This document shows, piece by piece, positions 33,177 to 43,500 of a stretch of DNA of 64,000 nt. A program made the translations under genes and the position numbers. A model generated the notes under the pieces. It did not search any database. It worked only from the letters and a program-made list of their open reading frames with translations, and was not told the origin of the DNA. Location of the stretch: the NCBI GenBank assembly GCA_009881125.1, contig WXFH01000052.1, positions 103,634 to 167,633 of the forward strand, in the 5' to 3' direction. Positions within the stretch are counted from its first letter, which is position 1, and each line of letters starts with the position of its first letter. Source of the stretch: Acidaminobacter sp. (GTDB taxonomy: Bacteria; Bacillota_A; Clostridia; Peptostreptococcales; Acidaminobacteraceae).

Positions 33177-35186
33177 ATGACAACTCAAAATTCCCATTGT
33201 TTAAAGGGACGGATCACGCGTGGGCTCAAAGCGCGAACCACAATTTTTGCTTACATACTGCTGGCCGCCCTGACGCTGAGCGGCTGCCAGCAAAAAAACC
33301 TTGCGCCCGCTCCGGGAATCGAACAACCGGCAGGAGACGTTCCTGCAGCTCTGGAGCAGGAGCTGCAGGTGCGGGAAGACCTGTTAAAGGAACTCTTGGC
33401 CGGCTATACCTTTTATAAGGGCACAGCCACAATTAAGGACGACTCGGTGATCAGCAGCGAGACGGAGCGCGACAAATTAAACGGCTCAGGGGAACATTAT
33501 TTGACCTCTGATGAGGTGCTGGTCTACGATCCAAAAACAGAGGCGGTTTATCTGATTGCCCGGTCCATGTACTATATTGGCGAAGACAGCTTTACATTCA
33601 CGGACCTGCCCACCGGCGTCTCAACCCGAAGCACGCAGTATTACAGCGGCGAGAATCACGAGTACTACGGCACCGGCATTCTGGTGAAAAAGGAACTGAT
33701 GGGTGCCACGGCCACTGCCGGCGGTTCAGGGTCAAGCACCGAAAAAGCCTCGGATTACGAGTTGGTTTTCACAAACAACCCTGTCCGCATGCGTCCTATG
33801 GATCGGGTCATCCTAACAAATCCCCCGCCACACAAAACCTATTGGGTAACCTTGAGCTCACCGGCAGTGGACTCTGTGCTGGTCAGCGGCGTGACCAATC
33901 AGCCGGAGGAGGTCCCCTATGAAGTCCTGAATCTGATGCCAAATTTGCCGGATATTACGTTTAATAGAACCTACAACCACGGCCTTGACAGCTATGCCCA
34001 ACTGACTAACGGCTTCTATGGCTATCCCAGCGGATACTTTGAATGTGAGTATACTGAAGTCACTGTCGAAGAAGCATTAGAGGCAGCGGAGGAGATCCGC
34101 GACGCGCAGGAATCGCAAAAGGCTTATGAAGCCATGGCTGAAAACCAGCCCGAGGCTTGGAAAGAGACCGCGCGGCTGGGAGACGCTTTGGCAGGTGCGG
34201 CGGATGCCTCTGCCGGGATTCAGGAAATTGTGACGCGCGCGGCCGGCGAAGGGGTCCTGAGCGGCGGCGATTCGAATACCATTTTGCGAGCAGCGGACGC
34301 TTTGGTTTCAGACCCGGAAGTGACGCGTCAGCTCGAGCGAATGGATCCTCTGCCGGAAGGCGCTTCTGTCAGCAGTCAGGAGCAGACCAGTAATCAGCCG
34401 GAAACCAGCGGTACACCGCGTAAATTGGAAGGGGTCGTCCTGGAGGCCTCTGGAGAAACCGGTGCAGGTCCGGAGCAGCAAAGACTGACTTCCACCTGCG
34501 CTGCTGCCCTGCCTGAGCTGGAAGGCGCATTTCAGGCTTATGCGGATGCTGCGCGGTCGTTCTCTTCAGGGTTGTCTGAATTGAGGGCTATGGCGCCAAT
34601 TACCGCGGATACAGATGCTGACGCAGTCCTTGTGATTCTTGAGGATCTGTTTGGCGCGGCGGAAAGCCTTGAGAAGGCTGACTCACGGACTGAAGCGCTG
34701 CTGAATCCGCTTCACACGGTTCTCAGCAGACTAAACCGTCAAGGAGAGGCGCCTTCTGAGGTTAAATATGAACGCTTGAATACGCTGTTTAAAGTCTGGG
34801 CTGGCGACGCTTTCTTAGACTCAGAACCGGGGAGCGCGCCAAACGTCAATCTCGAGGAAGGGACAACGCTTCCATCCGGATACCCAGTGGAGGTTGTGCC
34901 GCTTCCGAAAAATGCGAAACTGATCATCTCTGAAGCCCTTCCGGATTCAGAAGGTCAACCCTCCGGCTACACCTTGACACTGAAAACCAGCGCTGCACCA
35001 TCTGAGATCGCAGCCTATTACACCAGCGTCTTCAGCGCTGTGGCAGGGGTCGAGACTACAAAAATGGGCGACATGACCATCTTTTCAGGCCAGCGCCTGG
35101 GCTTTGAATTCTCAGTCATGGTCACCGCCAACAGCATGGGCGGCACGGAACTGTCCATGGTTCAAATCTCTGTTATGGCGGAGTAA
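33177..35186 (+). CDS. Large lipoprotein of unknown function
   Basis: A 669-residue precursor. After a positively charged N-terminus (MTTQNSHCLKGRITRGLKAR) comes a hydrophobic stretch and lipobox 'LTLSGC' (cysteine at residue 37). Residues ~60-280 are beta-rich with many Tyr and Thr. Residues ~290-540 are Ala/Glu-rich and probably helical ('EEALEAAEEIRDAQESQKAYEA'). The C-terminal ~110 residues ('AAPSEIAAYYTSVFSAVAGVE...') look like a small alpha/beta domain. I recognise no family. AAGGAGG lies about 12 nt before the ATG, slightly long. It is probably displayed on the outer membrane face. Confidence 0.72.
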   Translation: MTTQNSHCLKGRITRGLKARTTIFAYILLAALTLSGCQQKNLAPAPGIEQPAGDVPAALEQELQVREDLLKELLAGYTFYKGTATIKDDSVISSETERDKLNGSGEHYLTSDEVLVYDPKTEAVYLIARSMYYIGEDSFTFTDLPTGVSTRSTQYYSGENHEYYGTGILVKKELMGATATAGGSGSSTEKASDYELVFTNNPVRMRPMDRVILTNPPPHKTYWVTLSSPAVDSVLVSGVTNQPEEVPYEVLNLMPNLPDITFNRTYNHGLDSYAQLTNGFYGYPSGYFECEYTEVTVEEALEAAEEIRDAQESQKAYEAMAENQPEAWKETARLGDALAGAADASAGIQEIVTRAAGEGVLSGGDSNTILRAADALVSDPEVTRQLERMDPLPEGASVSSQEQTSNQPETSGTPRKLEGVVLEASGETGAGPEQQRLTSTCAAALPELEGAFQAYADAARSFSSGLSELRAMAPITADTDADAVLVILEDLFGAAESLEKADSRTEALLNPLHTVLSRLNRQGEAPSEVKYERLNTLFKVWAGDAFLDSEPGSAPNVNLEEGTTLPSGYPVEVVPLPKNAKLIISEALPDSEGQPSGYTLTLKTSAAPSEIAAYYTSVFSAVAGVETTKMGDMTIFSGQRLGFEFSVMVTANSMGGTELSMVQISVMAE

Positions 35187-35314
35187 AAAATTGCGGAAGA
35201 CGGTTTCTGCAGGCCAAAGTCTCGTGACACCGTCTTCTGCTTCCATAGCACCTCTCAAACCTGGTCGGCGATTTCCCATCAACTTTCTTTTCTATTTTAT
35301 TAAATTTACACATG

Positions 35315-35368
35315 AAAAATGGTCCTGTTCAGGTCAGAGTATTTCAACCTGTCACAGCACCATTTTTT
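35315..35368. terminator. Bidirectional terminator between convergent genes
   Basis: AAAAATGGT (35315-35323) pairs with ACCATTTTT (35359-35367); inner pairings CCTG/CAG and AGGT/ACCT extend the stem. A-rich and T-rich flanks fit termination of both convergent genes. Confidence 0.7.
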
Positions 35369-35387
35369 ATTTGCAGAAATTGAGTTT

Positions 35388-35801
35388 TCAGGACTTACTC
35401 GGAAACTTGTTCTGACACTTTGGACACGTCACCATTAGCTTGCCCTTCCCTCGTGGCACACGCATCATGGCTTTGCACTGTGGGCATTTGACATATTTAT
35501 GCATCTTCGCCTCTTCAGCCCGCATTTTGAGGCGCGTGGCGAACCTATAGGATCTCCCGTAGAGTGGGCTGAAAAGAATCGCGAACTTGTAGTTTTCGAG
35601 CCTTCGCTTCTCCACGTTCCTGGACAGGATCCTGAAGAGGGCATATCCGAGGGGCAGATACCCGACGAATACCAGAAATTCCAAATTGGCCGCTTGTCCT
35701 ATCAGGCTCAGGGCCAGTGATGTGACAATCAGAAATGTAGACAGCTGATCGCCGCCGTTTCTGCCCGTCATGAACTGTATGACTTTGTCTTTGAATTTCA
35801 A
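35388..35801 (-). CDS. Two-helix membrane protein with C-terminal zinc ribbon
   Basis: A 137-residue protein with two hydrophobic segments (about residues 21-38 and 40-58) and a C-terminal CPQC ... CPKC zinc ribbon (Cys105-type 'VKCPQCKAMMRVPRGKGKL' and 'VTCPKCQNKF'), similar to MJ0042/zinc-ribbon membrane proteins of Firmicutes. The predicted start is a TTG at 35801 with a weak GGGAATG upstream; an internal Met at residue 11 is possible. Function unknown. Confidence 0.65.
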   Translation of the reverse strand: MKFKDKVIQFMTGRNGGDQLSTFLIVTSLALSLIGQAANLEFLVFVGYLPLGYALFRILSRNVEKRRLENYKFAILFSPLYGRSYRFATRLKMRAEEAKMHKYVKCPQCKAMMRVPRGKGKLMVTCPKCQNKFPSKS

Positions 35802-35902
35802 GCAGGATCATTCCCATCTTTATGTTTTATTTTCAGGCGGTTTCGTGGCTGACTATGTCGTCCTCAAGCTTTTTTGGTTTGCCGATGGTCACTCAACCCC
35901 CA

Positions 35903-37135
35903 CTAAACAAGCGCCACAATCCCCAGCATTACCGCCACCGAGACGATCAGTGCCCCAATCAGAAGTGGCGCATAGAGCTTGTACTGCGCATAGAGCTCAT
36001 TGGTGGTGACCCCCATAAGCTGCAGCGTAAAGGCCTGGCAAAGGTGCAGCGGCGAGAAAAAATAGCCAATAAACGCGCATCCAAAGGCAAAATAAGTGTA
36101 GATGTGGAGCATCCCCAGGGATGCCCCCAGCTCAGAAATTAAAGGCAGCGTGACGGCCAGCGAGGCAACGCTGTATCCCGTGATGTACCCAATCAGAAGG
36201 GACGTAAAGAAAATAACGGCAAAGACGGTCAAGATACTTCCGCTGGCACTGAACAGCGCGTTGACCAGCCCCATCAGGTCCTCCATGTGGATGATGACAT
36301 CCTTCATGACCAGCACCGCCATGACGGTCAGCACAATGTGACCGTTGAAGGATTTTTTCCCAATCTTCACGAAGTCCTTTTTATCACTTAAGATATACGC
36401 CATGGCAAGACTTGCAAGCATGGCTGCATAAAACGGTATGCCAAAGATGAGATTAATCAGGACGCAAATGTAAATAGGCGAGCTGTAAACGAGCAGATCC
36501 TTGAGATCCTTTAGCCGGGGCCCTGATTTTTCAACGGTTTGAACTTTAACCTCTTTCAGAAACAGCTGATGACCCAGGAGCAGCATGGCTGCGATCATGA
36601 CAAGGTTCAGCCCTATGATTTTGTAGATGTTAAGCTCCGGCAGTATGGAACCAATGACCAGCAGAGACGTTGAAAATGGCAGCACAAACATGGCCACATG
36701 GCGAAACACCAGGTTGATGGCCGCACGCCGTGCCGGGATGATCCCCAGCTCTTCCCCAATGGTGTTGACAAACGGCGCGGACAGCATGGCGCCGCCCGGT
36801 ACAATAAGTACTCCGATCAGTGCCGGGATCAGAATGATGGAGACCTTCTTATTGCCGGTAATCCTTTGAAGTGTCTCAACGACCCGCTCCAGAAGACCGT
36901 AGTGCTTCATCAGCCCACCGAGGATACTGACCATGGCGACCACTAAAATGGTGTTCAGCGACGAGGTCGAGGTAAACAGGGATCTCAGGATTTTTAAGAT
37001 GGCTTCACCGCCAATCCCCGAAAGCGCGCTGAGAAAGGCAGCCGTGATGAGCAGTGTGTAACTCAGTTTGACTTTCTTTCGGATTAAAATTGGGATCAAT
37101 AGATAGGATAGAATAACAACAATGAGTTGTTTCAT
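35903..37135 (-). CDS. DUF401-family integral membrane transporter
   Basis: A 410-residue protein with about ten hydrophobic segments. 'LIVPGGAMLSAPFVNTIGEELG' (around 108-130) and 'GYITGYSVASLAVTLPL' near residue 315 are typical of the DUF401 family, which belongs to the ion-transporter superfamily of anion carriers. The substrate is unknown. The ATG has AGAGG upstream. No neighbouring enzyme gives a hint, because it is flanked by a surface-protein gene and a zinc-ribbon protein. Confidence 0.85.
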   Translation of the reverse strand: MKQLIVVILSYLLIPILIRKKVKLSYTLLITAAFLSALSGIGGEAILKILRSLFTSTSSLNTILVVAMVSILGGLMKHYGLLERVVETLQRITGNKKVSIILIPALIGVLIVPGGAMLSAPFVNTIGEELGIIPARRAAINLVFRHVAMFVLPFSTSLLVIGSILPELNIYKIIGLNLVMIAAMLLLGHQLFLKEVKVQTVEKSGPRLKDLKDLLVYSSPIYICVLINLIFGIPFYAAMLASLAMAYILSDKKDFVKIGKKSFNGHIVLTVMAVLVMKDVIIHMEDLMGLVNALFSASGSILTVFAVIFFTSLLIGYITGYSVASLAVTLPLISELGASLGMLHIYTYFAFGCAFIGYFFSPLHLCQAFTLQLMGVTTNELYAQYKLYAPLLIGALIVSVAVMLGIVALV

Positions 37136-37347
37136 TTAAACCTCTCTTCATGAAAAAAATTGGCGCTAAAAGAAGCCAGAACTTTGACCTCAGCTACGCC
37201 AATTACATTTCATTATATTAATCAGCAGGATTACTCTAACGCCTTTATTAGATTACAGATTAATCATGCAAATGTCCATAGTTATTCGTAAAATTCCACA
37301 TCTTGATATGCATTTATAACATGTTTCATCTAGTCCGTGCTTGATGA

Positions 37348-37388
37348 CAACAGAGAAATCCGGTAATCTGACCCGGATTCCTCTGTTG
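37348..37388 (-). terminator. Hairpin after the 954-residue surface-protein gene
   Basis: CAACAGAG-aa-ATCCGG (37348-37363) pairs with CCGGAT-tc-CTCTGTTG (37373-37388), a long stem with one internal loop. No strong U tract follows on the minus strand, so it may act as a terminator or a 3'-end stabiliser. Confidence 0.6.
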
Positions 37389-37401
37389 AACACCTGTACG
37401 A

Positions 37402-40266
37402 CTATTTAATATAAGTTATTGTATCCTGGCGTTCACCTTCAAGAATGTAATCAATTCCGCCAACTGTTACAGAATTGACTTTAAAAGTAAATGTCAGAGT
37501 TCCTCTTTTGTACTTAATTTCATTGGAAACCAGCGTTACACTTCCTGTTGTGTCAGTTGTCCCAGTGTCGGAATCTGACGTCGCGTCAGACCAGACACCT
37601 TTAACGGAAGCATTTGGAATGCCGGTAGTTACTGTTGCAGTAGCTTTGACAAAAATGTTTTTCCCGACAGATCTTGTGGATGTACTCATAGTAATTTGAA
37701 GTTGAGCTGTCTGATCAATGACAATCAGATCAACCTTCGCAGTAGCTGTGCTGCCATTTCCGTCTGAAACGGTATATTCAAAGCTGTCCTCACCGCTAAA
37801 GCCGGCTTCTGGTGTATAGCTGGCCTTGTTGGCAGCGATGCTGACCGTTCCATGTGTCGGTTTAACAACGGATTCAAGGATCAGAGAATCCCCATCCAGA
37901 TCGCTGTCATTAGCTAAGACATCAATGATATTTCCACTGCTGTTTTGCGCTACAGTCGCTGAATCGCTGTTAGCAATTGGCGCGTCATTGACATTGGTCA
38001 CTGTAACAGAAACCGTGGCGCTGTCCGTGCCGCCTTTGCCATCGCTAATCGTGTAACTGAAGCTGTCAGCACCATAGAAATTGGCTTTTGGTGTATAACT
38101 GATGCTGGAGACGTTAAAGCCAACAGTACCATTTGCCCCTTGTGTCACGCCGATGATGCTGATGGTGTCGCCATCAGGGTCGGTGTCGTTGGAAAGGACG
38201 TTCAAAGAATTGCTGCCACTGTCTTCACTGACGCTGTAACTGTCATTTACAGCATTTGGAGCGCCATTGACACTTGTGACTGCAATCGATACAGTCGCTG
38301 TGGCGCTTCCGCCTTTTCCGTCCGAAATGGTATATTCAAAGCTGTCTAAGCCGCTGAAGCCAGAGACTGGCGTGTAGCTGGCCTTATTGGCAGCGATGCT
38401 GACCGTTCCATGCGCTGCCTGTGTGACAGATTGAAGTGTCATTGAATCTCCGTCAAGGTCGCTGTCATTAGCGAGAACATCGATTGAATTATTTGTGCTG
38501 TTTTGGGCAACAGTCGCTGAATCGGCGTTAGCAATTGGCGCGTCATTGACATTGGTCACTGTAATAGAAACCGTGGTGCTGTCCGTGCCGCCTTTGCCAT
38601 CGCTAATCGTGTAACTGAAGCTGTCAGCACCATAGAAATTGGCTTTTGGTGTATAACTGATGCTGGAGGCGTTAAAGCCAACAGTACCATTTGCCCCTTG
38701 TGTCACGCCGGTGATGCTGATGGTGTCGCCATCAGGGTCGGCGTCGTTAGAAAGGACGTTCAAAGAATTACTGCCACTGTCCTCACTGACGCTGTAACTG
38801 TCATTTGCAGCGTTCGGAGAAGTGTTTGGCGTAATTCCTGGCGCATAAGGAATATTGATATTACCTTGCCATAAGAAATATGGATAGGAGGCCCCGGTTT
38901 TTATCTGCCAAAGATCAGTAAAATTCCAGCCAGGAAAGCTTGACGCTTGAACCATTTGCGTTGTCGTAAGACCATTGCCTCCTGAAGATCTGGTAAGGCC
39001 ACTTGTCGTCATATCCCAATAACTGTCCGTCACTGTGCTGGAGTTACTGGCGCCAATTAACCCCCCCACAGCATAACCGCCGCTGGAAGTGCCCGTGGAA
39101 TAGCATCCTGTCACTGTGCCGTTATCCATTAAACCAACAAGGCCGCCAACGCCGCCGCTGCCAGAAACATTGCCTCTGGCATAACTATTGTAAATTGCTG
39201 CATTGGTACTTAAGTGACCGACGAGTCCGCCAGTCAGTGAAGAGGTATTGGTGACATTTCCAAGAGCGTAACTGCTGCGGACGGTGGAACTATTGCAGAC
39301 AATACCAATGAGACCTCCTACCCATTCGCCGGCACCTGATACATTGCCTGTCGAGTAACAGTTAGATACAGACGTTCCGTAGTTGATGTTTCCAATTAGT
39401 CCGCCTACCTCTTGGGAAGATCCTGTGACTGTGCCGGTAGTATAACAATTTGAGATGACCGAAGCCTGGTTCGTACTGCCAACCAGACCTGCCACTGCAC
39501 CTGTCCCAAAGACATCGCCGGTAGTGTAACAGTCGTCAATTCGTGTTCCATCATAGATTGACCCAATTAAACCCCCTGTATCGAAGAAGTTGCCTGTTAC
39601 TCTCCCACTCGCATGACAGCCTGAAATATAGCTGCTGTATGCTGCGCCTATCAGACCACCGCATCGCAGTGAGCTTCTTATGACCATTTGGCCGACGACA
39701 ACCGCCGAGGAGCTGCAGTCAATTACATTGCAGGTTGGTCTGACAGTTCCAAGCAACCCTCCAACATTATATTCTGATTTGACATAGCCTGAGACATGAC
39801 AATTTCTCACTGTTGAACTATAGACAAAGCCTGCCAATGCGCCAACATGACGATGACCAGAGATATTGACGTTGGAAAAATTGAGATTACTAACTGTACT
39901 TGAGCGTATGTAAGCGAAAAGCCCGACACCATCATCTGTTGGCCTGTTGCTGATAAGCCCGGATATTGTGTGATTATTGCCATCAAATGTTCCAGTAAAT
40001 GGCATACTCTGTTGCGGATCCGGATCCCATTGTGTTCCGACAAACTCACCGATTGGCTGCCATCCTGAAGCAGTTACATAGGTAGTGTAGCCGGCGGATG
40101 ATTCGTTTAGATCGTTCATTAAAATATAGTCTGCATTCATGTTGCTTCTTACATTGTAAAGATCTTCCCAAGTAAAAATTGCCGTCGGAATTTCCGCCGC
40201 GTGAACTGGAATACTTAATCCAAATAAAAGACATGCCGTTAAAATCAAGCTTATGCACTTTTTCAT
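37402..40266 (-). CDS. Secreted GLUG-repeat / tandem-95 surface protein without SLH anchor
   Basis: A 954-residue protein with a signal peptide (MKKCISLILTACLLFG...HAA). Residues ~90-455 hold GLUG-type repeats ('GGLIGNINYGTSVSNCYSTGNVSG' and similar), which fold as a beta-helix. Residues ~480-855 hold four tandem-95/cadherin-like domains ('VNDSYSVSEDSGSNSLNVL' and 'IANADSATVAQNS' types), and the last ~95 residues are an Ig-like domain ending in ITYIK. No SLH or sortase signal is seen, so attachment, if any, is indirect. GCGGGG precedes the ATG at 40266. It is a paralogue of the next gene upstream. Likely role: matrix or adhesion. Confidence 0.85.
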   Translation of the reverse strand: MKKCISLILTACLLFGLSIPVHAAEIPTAIFTWEDLYNVRSNMNADYILMNDLNESSAGYTTYVTASGWQPIGEFVGTQWDPDPQQSMPFTGTFDGNNHTISGLISNRPTDDGVGLFAYIRSSTVSNLNFSNVNISGHRHVGALAGFVYSSTVRNCHVSGYVKSEYNVGGLLGTVRPTCNVIDCSSSAVVVGQMVIRSSLRCGGLIGAAYSSYISGCHASGRVTGNFFDTGGLIGSIYDGTRIDDCYTTGDVFGTGAVAGLVGSTNQASVISNCYTTGTVTGSSQEVGGLIGNINYGTSVSNCYSTGNVSGAGEWVGGLIGIVCNSSTVRSSYALGNVTNTSSLTGGLVGHLSTNAAIYNSYARGNVSGSGGVGGLVGLMDNGTVTGCYSTGTSSGGYAVGGLIGASNSSTVTDSYWDMTTSGLTRSSGGNGLTTTQMVQASSFPGWNFTDLWQIKTGASYPYFLWQGNINIPYAPGITPNTSPNAANDSYSVSEDSGSNSLNVLSNDADPDGDTISITGVTQGANGTVGFNASSISYTPKANFYGADSFSYTISDGKGGTDSTTVSITVTNVNDAPIANADSATVAQNSTNNSIDVLANDSDLDGDSMTLQSVTQAAHGTVSIAANKASYTPVSGFSGLDSFEYTISDGKGGSATATVSIAVTSVNGAPNAVNDSYSVSEDSGSNSLNVLSNDTDPDGDTISIIGVTQGANGTVGFNVSSISYTPKANFYGADSFSYTISDGKGGTDSATVSVTVTNVNDAPIANSDSATVAQNSSGNIIDVLANDSDLDGDSLILESVVKPTHGTVSIAANKASYTPEAGFSGEDSFEYTVSDGNGSTATAKVDLIVIDQTAQLQITMSTSTRSVGKNIFVKATATVTTGIPNASVKGVWSDATSDSDTGTTDTTGSVTLVSNEIKYKRGTLTFTFKVNSVTVGGIDYILEGERQDTITYIK
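37973..38811. repeat. Near-identical intragenic repeat in the surface-protein gene
   Basis: About 280 nt at 37973-38253 recur almost unchanged at 38531-38811 (offset 558 nt). Each copy encodes one 'NAxNDSYSVSEDSGSNSLNV' tandem-95 domain and the start of the next. The low divergence implies a recent duplication or gene conversion within the gene. Confidence 0.85.
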
Positions 40267-40519
40267 AATCATGGTCCCCGCCTCTTTCTTTTACTGGTTA
40301 TCCCCCATCACAACCCAAGTATTATAAAAAAATATCTGACATTTGAATACCGATACATAGGCATCCTCCCTTTAAATCATCACGAATTTGTATTTATATA
40401 CCCTTTTGTTTACATAATACTCGACGGAATTTCCTTAAAATCTTGTATACTTAATGGTTTTCAGAAGTGAATAACTATTACCTTAAAATCAAACATTAAG
40501 TCTTATATGTTCACATTAT

Positions 40520-40551
40520 AAAAAAAGTGAAGTACAAATTGCGTACTTCAC
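40520..40551 (-). terminator. Terminator after the SLH surface-protein gene
   Basis: GTGAAGTAC (40527-40535) and GTACTTCAC (40543-40551) form a perfect 9-bp stem followed on the minus strand by TTTTTTTATAA. The remaining ~250 nt to the next start codon are AT rich, without a gene, and should contain the promoter of the 954-residue protein gene. Confidence 0.88.
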
Positions 40552-40570
40552 CCTTTCATAAATCCTTCAA

Positions 40571-43500
40571 TTATTTGGATAGTAAATTGAACAGAATTTG
40601 TGCTATTTCAGCTCGAGTCATGAAATCTTCAGGATTTAAGTTATAGTTGTACCCAACAACAATACCTGAATTGACAAACGAAGCTATCGCTTCTTCAGCC
40701 CAATCCGCTACTTGATCCGCATCATTGAAACTTGAAAGCTGCAGATTCATAAATGGAGCTGGCACTTCCCCCAGGACCTTGAGCATATTGTGCAAAATAA
40801 CCATCATCTCTTGTCTGGTTATTTCAAGCTCAGGTTCGAAGAGGTTTTGTCCAGTGCCGTTAATTAATCCAAGTCTTTTCGCTGTCAACAGCTCGTCTGT
40901 GTAATAGGTGTTGCCAGCATCATCAAAGTTGCCTATTTGTTGGTTGCCACTTAGTTTTTCCAGATCTGACGCATAAGTATTCATCAACATTACTACAAAA
41001 TCAGCTCTGTTTAATTGAGTCTCTGGTTCAAATTTACTAGCACCTGTGCCAGAAGCAATTCCACGAGCGGCAACAAAGTCAACTGCATTTTTATACCAGG
41101 CTTGCTCTGTAACGTCTGCGAATGTTATAGGATTGTAACCAATCACAAATTCTGAAAAATGATTCGTTTCGAAAACAACTGATTTCAACTGCTCATCATA
41201 ATTTCCAGTGACCAGTTGTAAAACGCCTTGATCTGAGAGGAAGTATAACACTATGGCTTCATGGTCTTCTCCAACTTTAGGTTCATATGGAATCACAACT
41301 GTGACGTGACCCTCACCAAAACTCGTAACTTTAGTTCCTCCCTTTGTGATTGTCAGTTCATAGACTGGTCTGTCCTTGACTAAAAGCTTGTCTGTTTCTG
41401 AAAGCTCGTTGTCCATTACCGCGCTAGCCGCTATGACGATTTCACCTTGCGTATTAACTGCGTCTATAACTTTTAGCGCATCATAGTCAAAAGTCATGGA
41501 TATAAAAGGAGATGTTAATTTGAAACTTGCCTCTGATGACGTCACAAGTTCTTTTAAGTCCGTGGATTGAAGATTAAATTCAATGCCTTCAATATCACCG
41601 TTTACCTCAACTATGACCTCAATCAAATCTCCTTTTTCGTTACCCTCTGTACCCTTGGCTTTATCTAAAAGCGCATCCACGATGTCAGTTGAAATATCCG
41701 CAACTGCACTTCCGTTATTTATTACAGATGAAATTTCAGTTGAATTCACTGTGGATTGAAGGGTACTTTCCGTTGTTACTACTATTTCAGGTTCTGGTAC
41801 AGTTATACTTCCGCCACCACTACTGCCACCGCTGCTGGTTTTCTCCTTAACTGTTACAGTGACAGTTGCCGTATCAGTTCCCCCATTGCCATCGCTGATG
41901 GTATAGGTGAAGCTGTCTGTGCCGGTATAGTTTGCATCCGGTGTGTAGGAAGCAGCTGAAGCTGTAAACGTCACAGTACCGTTTGAGGCTTCAGTCACAC
42001 CAGTAACCACCAGCGTGTCGTCATCCAAATCAGTGTCATTTGCCAATACATTAATTGTATTGTTCACGCTGTCCTGATAAACGGTCCGTGTGTCATCAAA
42101 TGCCATTGGAACATTATTGTCATCTAAAACTGTAACAAAAACCGTTGCTGTATATGTTATTTGTTCATTAGAAGTATCTGTTATCGTGTAACTGAAACTG
42201 TCATCACCATAAAAATCAAAATCCGGTGTATAGATAACCTCATTCGAATTGAAAGTAATTGTACCGTTTTCGCTATCAGTGACAGCAGTTATCGAATAAG
42301 ATATCCCATTATTTGAATTTGAGTAAATGTCATTTGCCAACACATCTATTACATTTTCCGAAGAATTTTTATTTACACTCGATGTATCATTTTCAGCTAC
42401 GTAATTATTGATTCTTATAAACACTACTGCAGTTTCAGTATTATCGCTTCCATCACTGACAGTATATTCAAAACTGTCAAATCCGTAAAAATCAGTCATA
42501 GGGCTGTAGGAAACCTTATTATCAGAGATCTCAACATCGCCATTGGCCGCTGCTGTTACAACGTCAATTTCCAATTGAGTACCTATGTCATTAAGCAAGA
42601 CATCAATCAAATTCACAGCGCTGTCTTCTTGAATTTCAACGTTATCATAAACAGCATTCAAGACTGGCAAATATGGGATATAATCATTTTCTTGCCATAG
42701 CAGATATGGATAAGAACCAGATTCAATACCCCATACACTTCCGAAGTCCCACTCTGAAAAACTGCCTTGCTGCTGCATTTCATAACTGGTGAGGTAAGTC
42801 CCACTTGGTGAATCCTCCCTTCCGCTCGTTTCAATATCCCAATAACTATCAGTTACTGTCCCTTGTCGGATATCCCCAATTAAACCGCCAAGACTGTAAG
42901 GGCCAGCCGGACTTCCTGCTGAATAACTTCTTAAAATGGTTGCGCCCAGGACTTCATCATCTGATGGGTCGGTCTTATCATTTAAAAGCACACCTTCAAC
43001 ACTTCCGACCAAACCGCCGACTCCGCCGCCGAGACCTAAAATGTTGCCAAGCGCGTAGCTGTCAAGGATTACTCCGCCAGTACTCAAGTGTCCAACTAGT
43101 CCGCCGGTTAGTATTCTTCCATTTGAAACATCCCCGGTAGCAAAACTTTGTTCGACAACAGAATAGTTACAGACAATACCAACAAGCCCACCAACCCACG
43201 AACCGTTGCCAGTAACATCGCTTGTCGAGTAAGATCTTATGACATGAGAAAAATAATTGGTGTTTCCGATTAATCCGCCTACCTCCTGAGATGTAGCGAA
43301 AACTTCCCCAGTAGTATAGCAGTCCTCAACCACTGAAGCCTGGTTGGTGCTGCCAATCAAACCTCCAACTGCGCCTCTGCCAGAGACAGGGCCAGAAGTA
43401 TGACATCTTATGATGAGTGAACCAACATAAGAGTTTTTATCATATTTATCATAATCATCTCCACCGACAATTGTTCCATAAATAGAACCTGCGAGACCAC

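Noticed and set aside
32996..33418. 140-codon plus-strand frame overlapping the large lipoprotein gene start
   Set aside because: The overlapping frame has a lipoprotein signal and ribosome binding site; this one does not.
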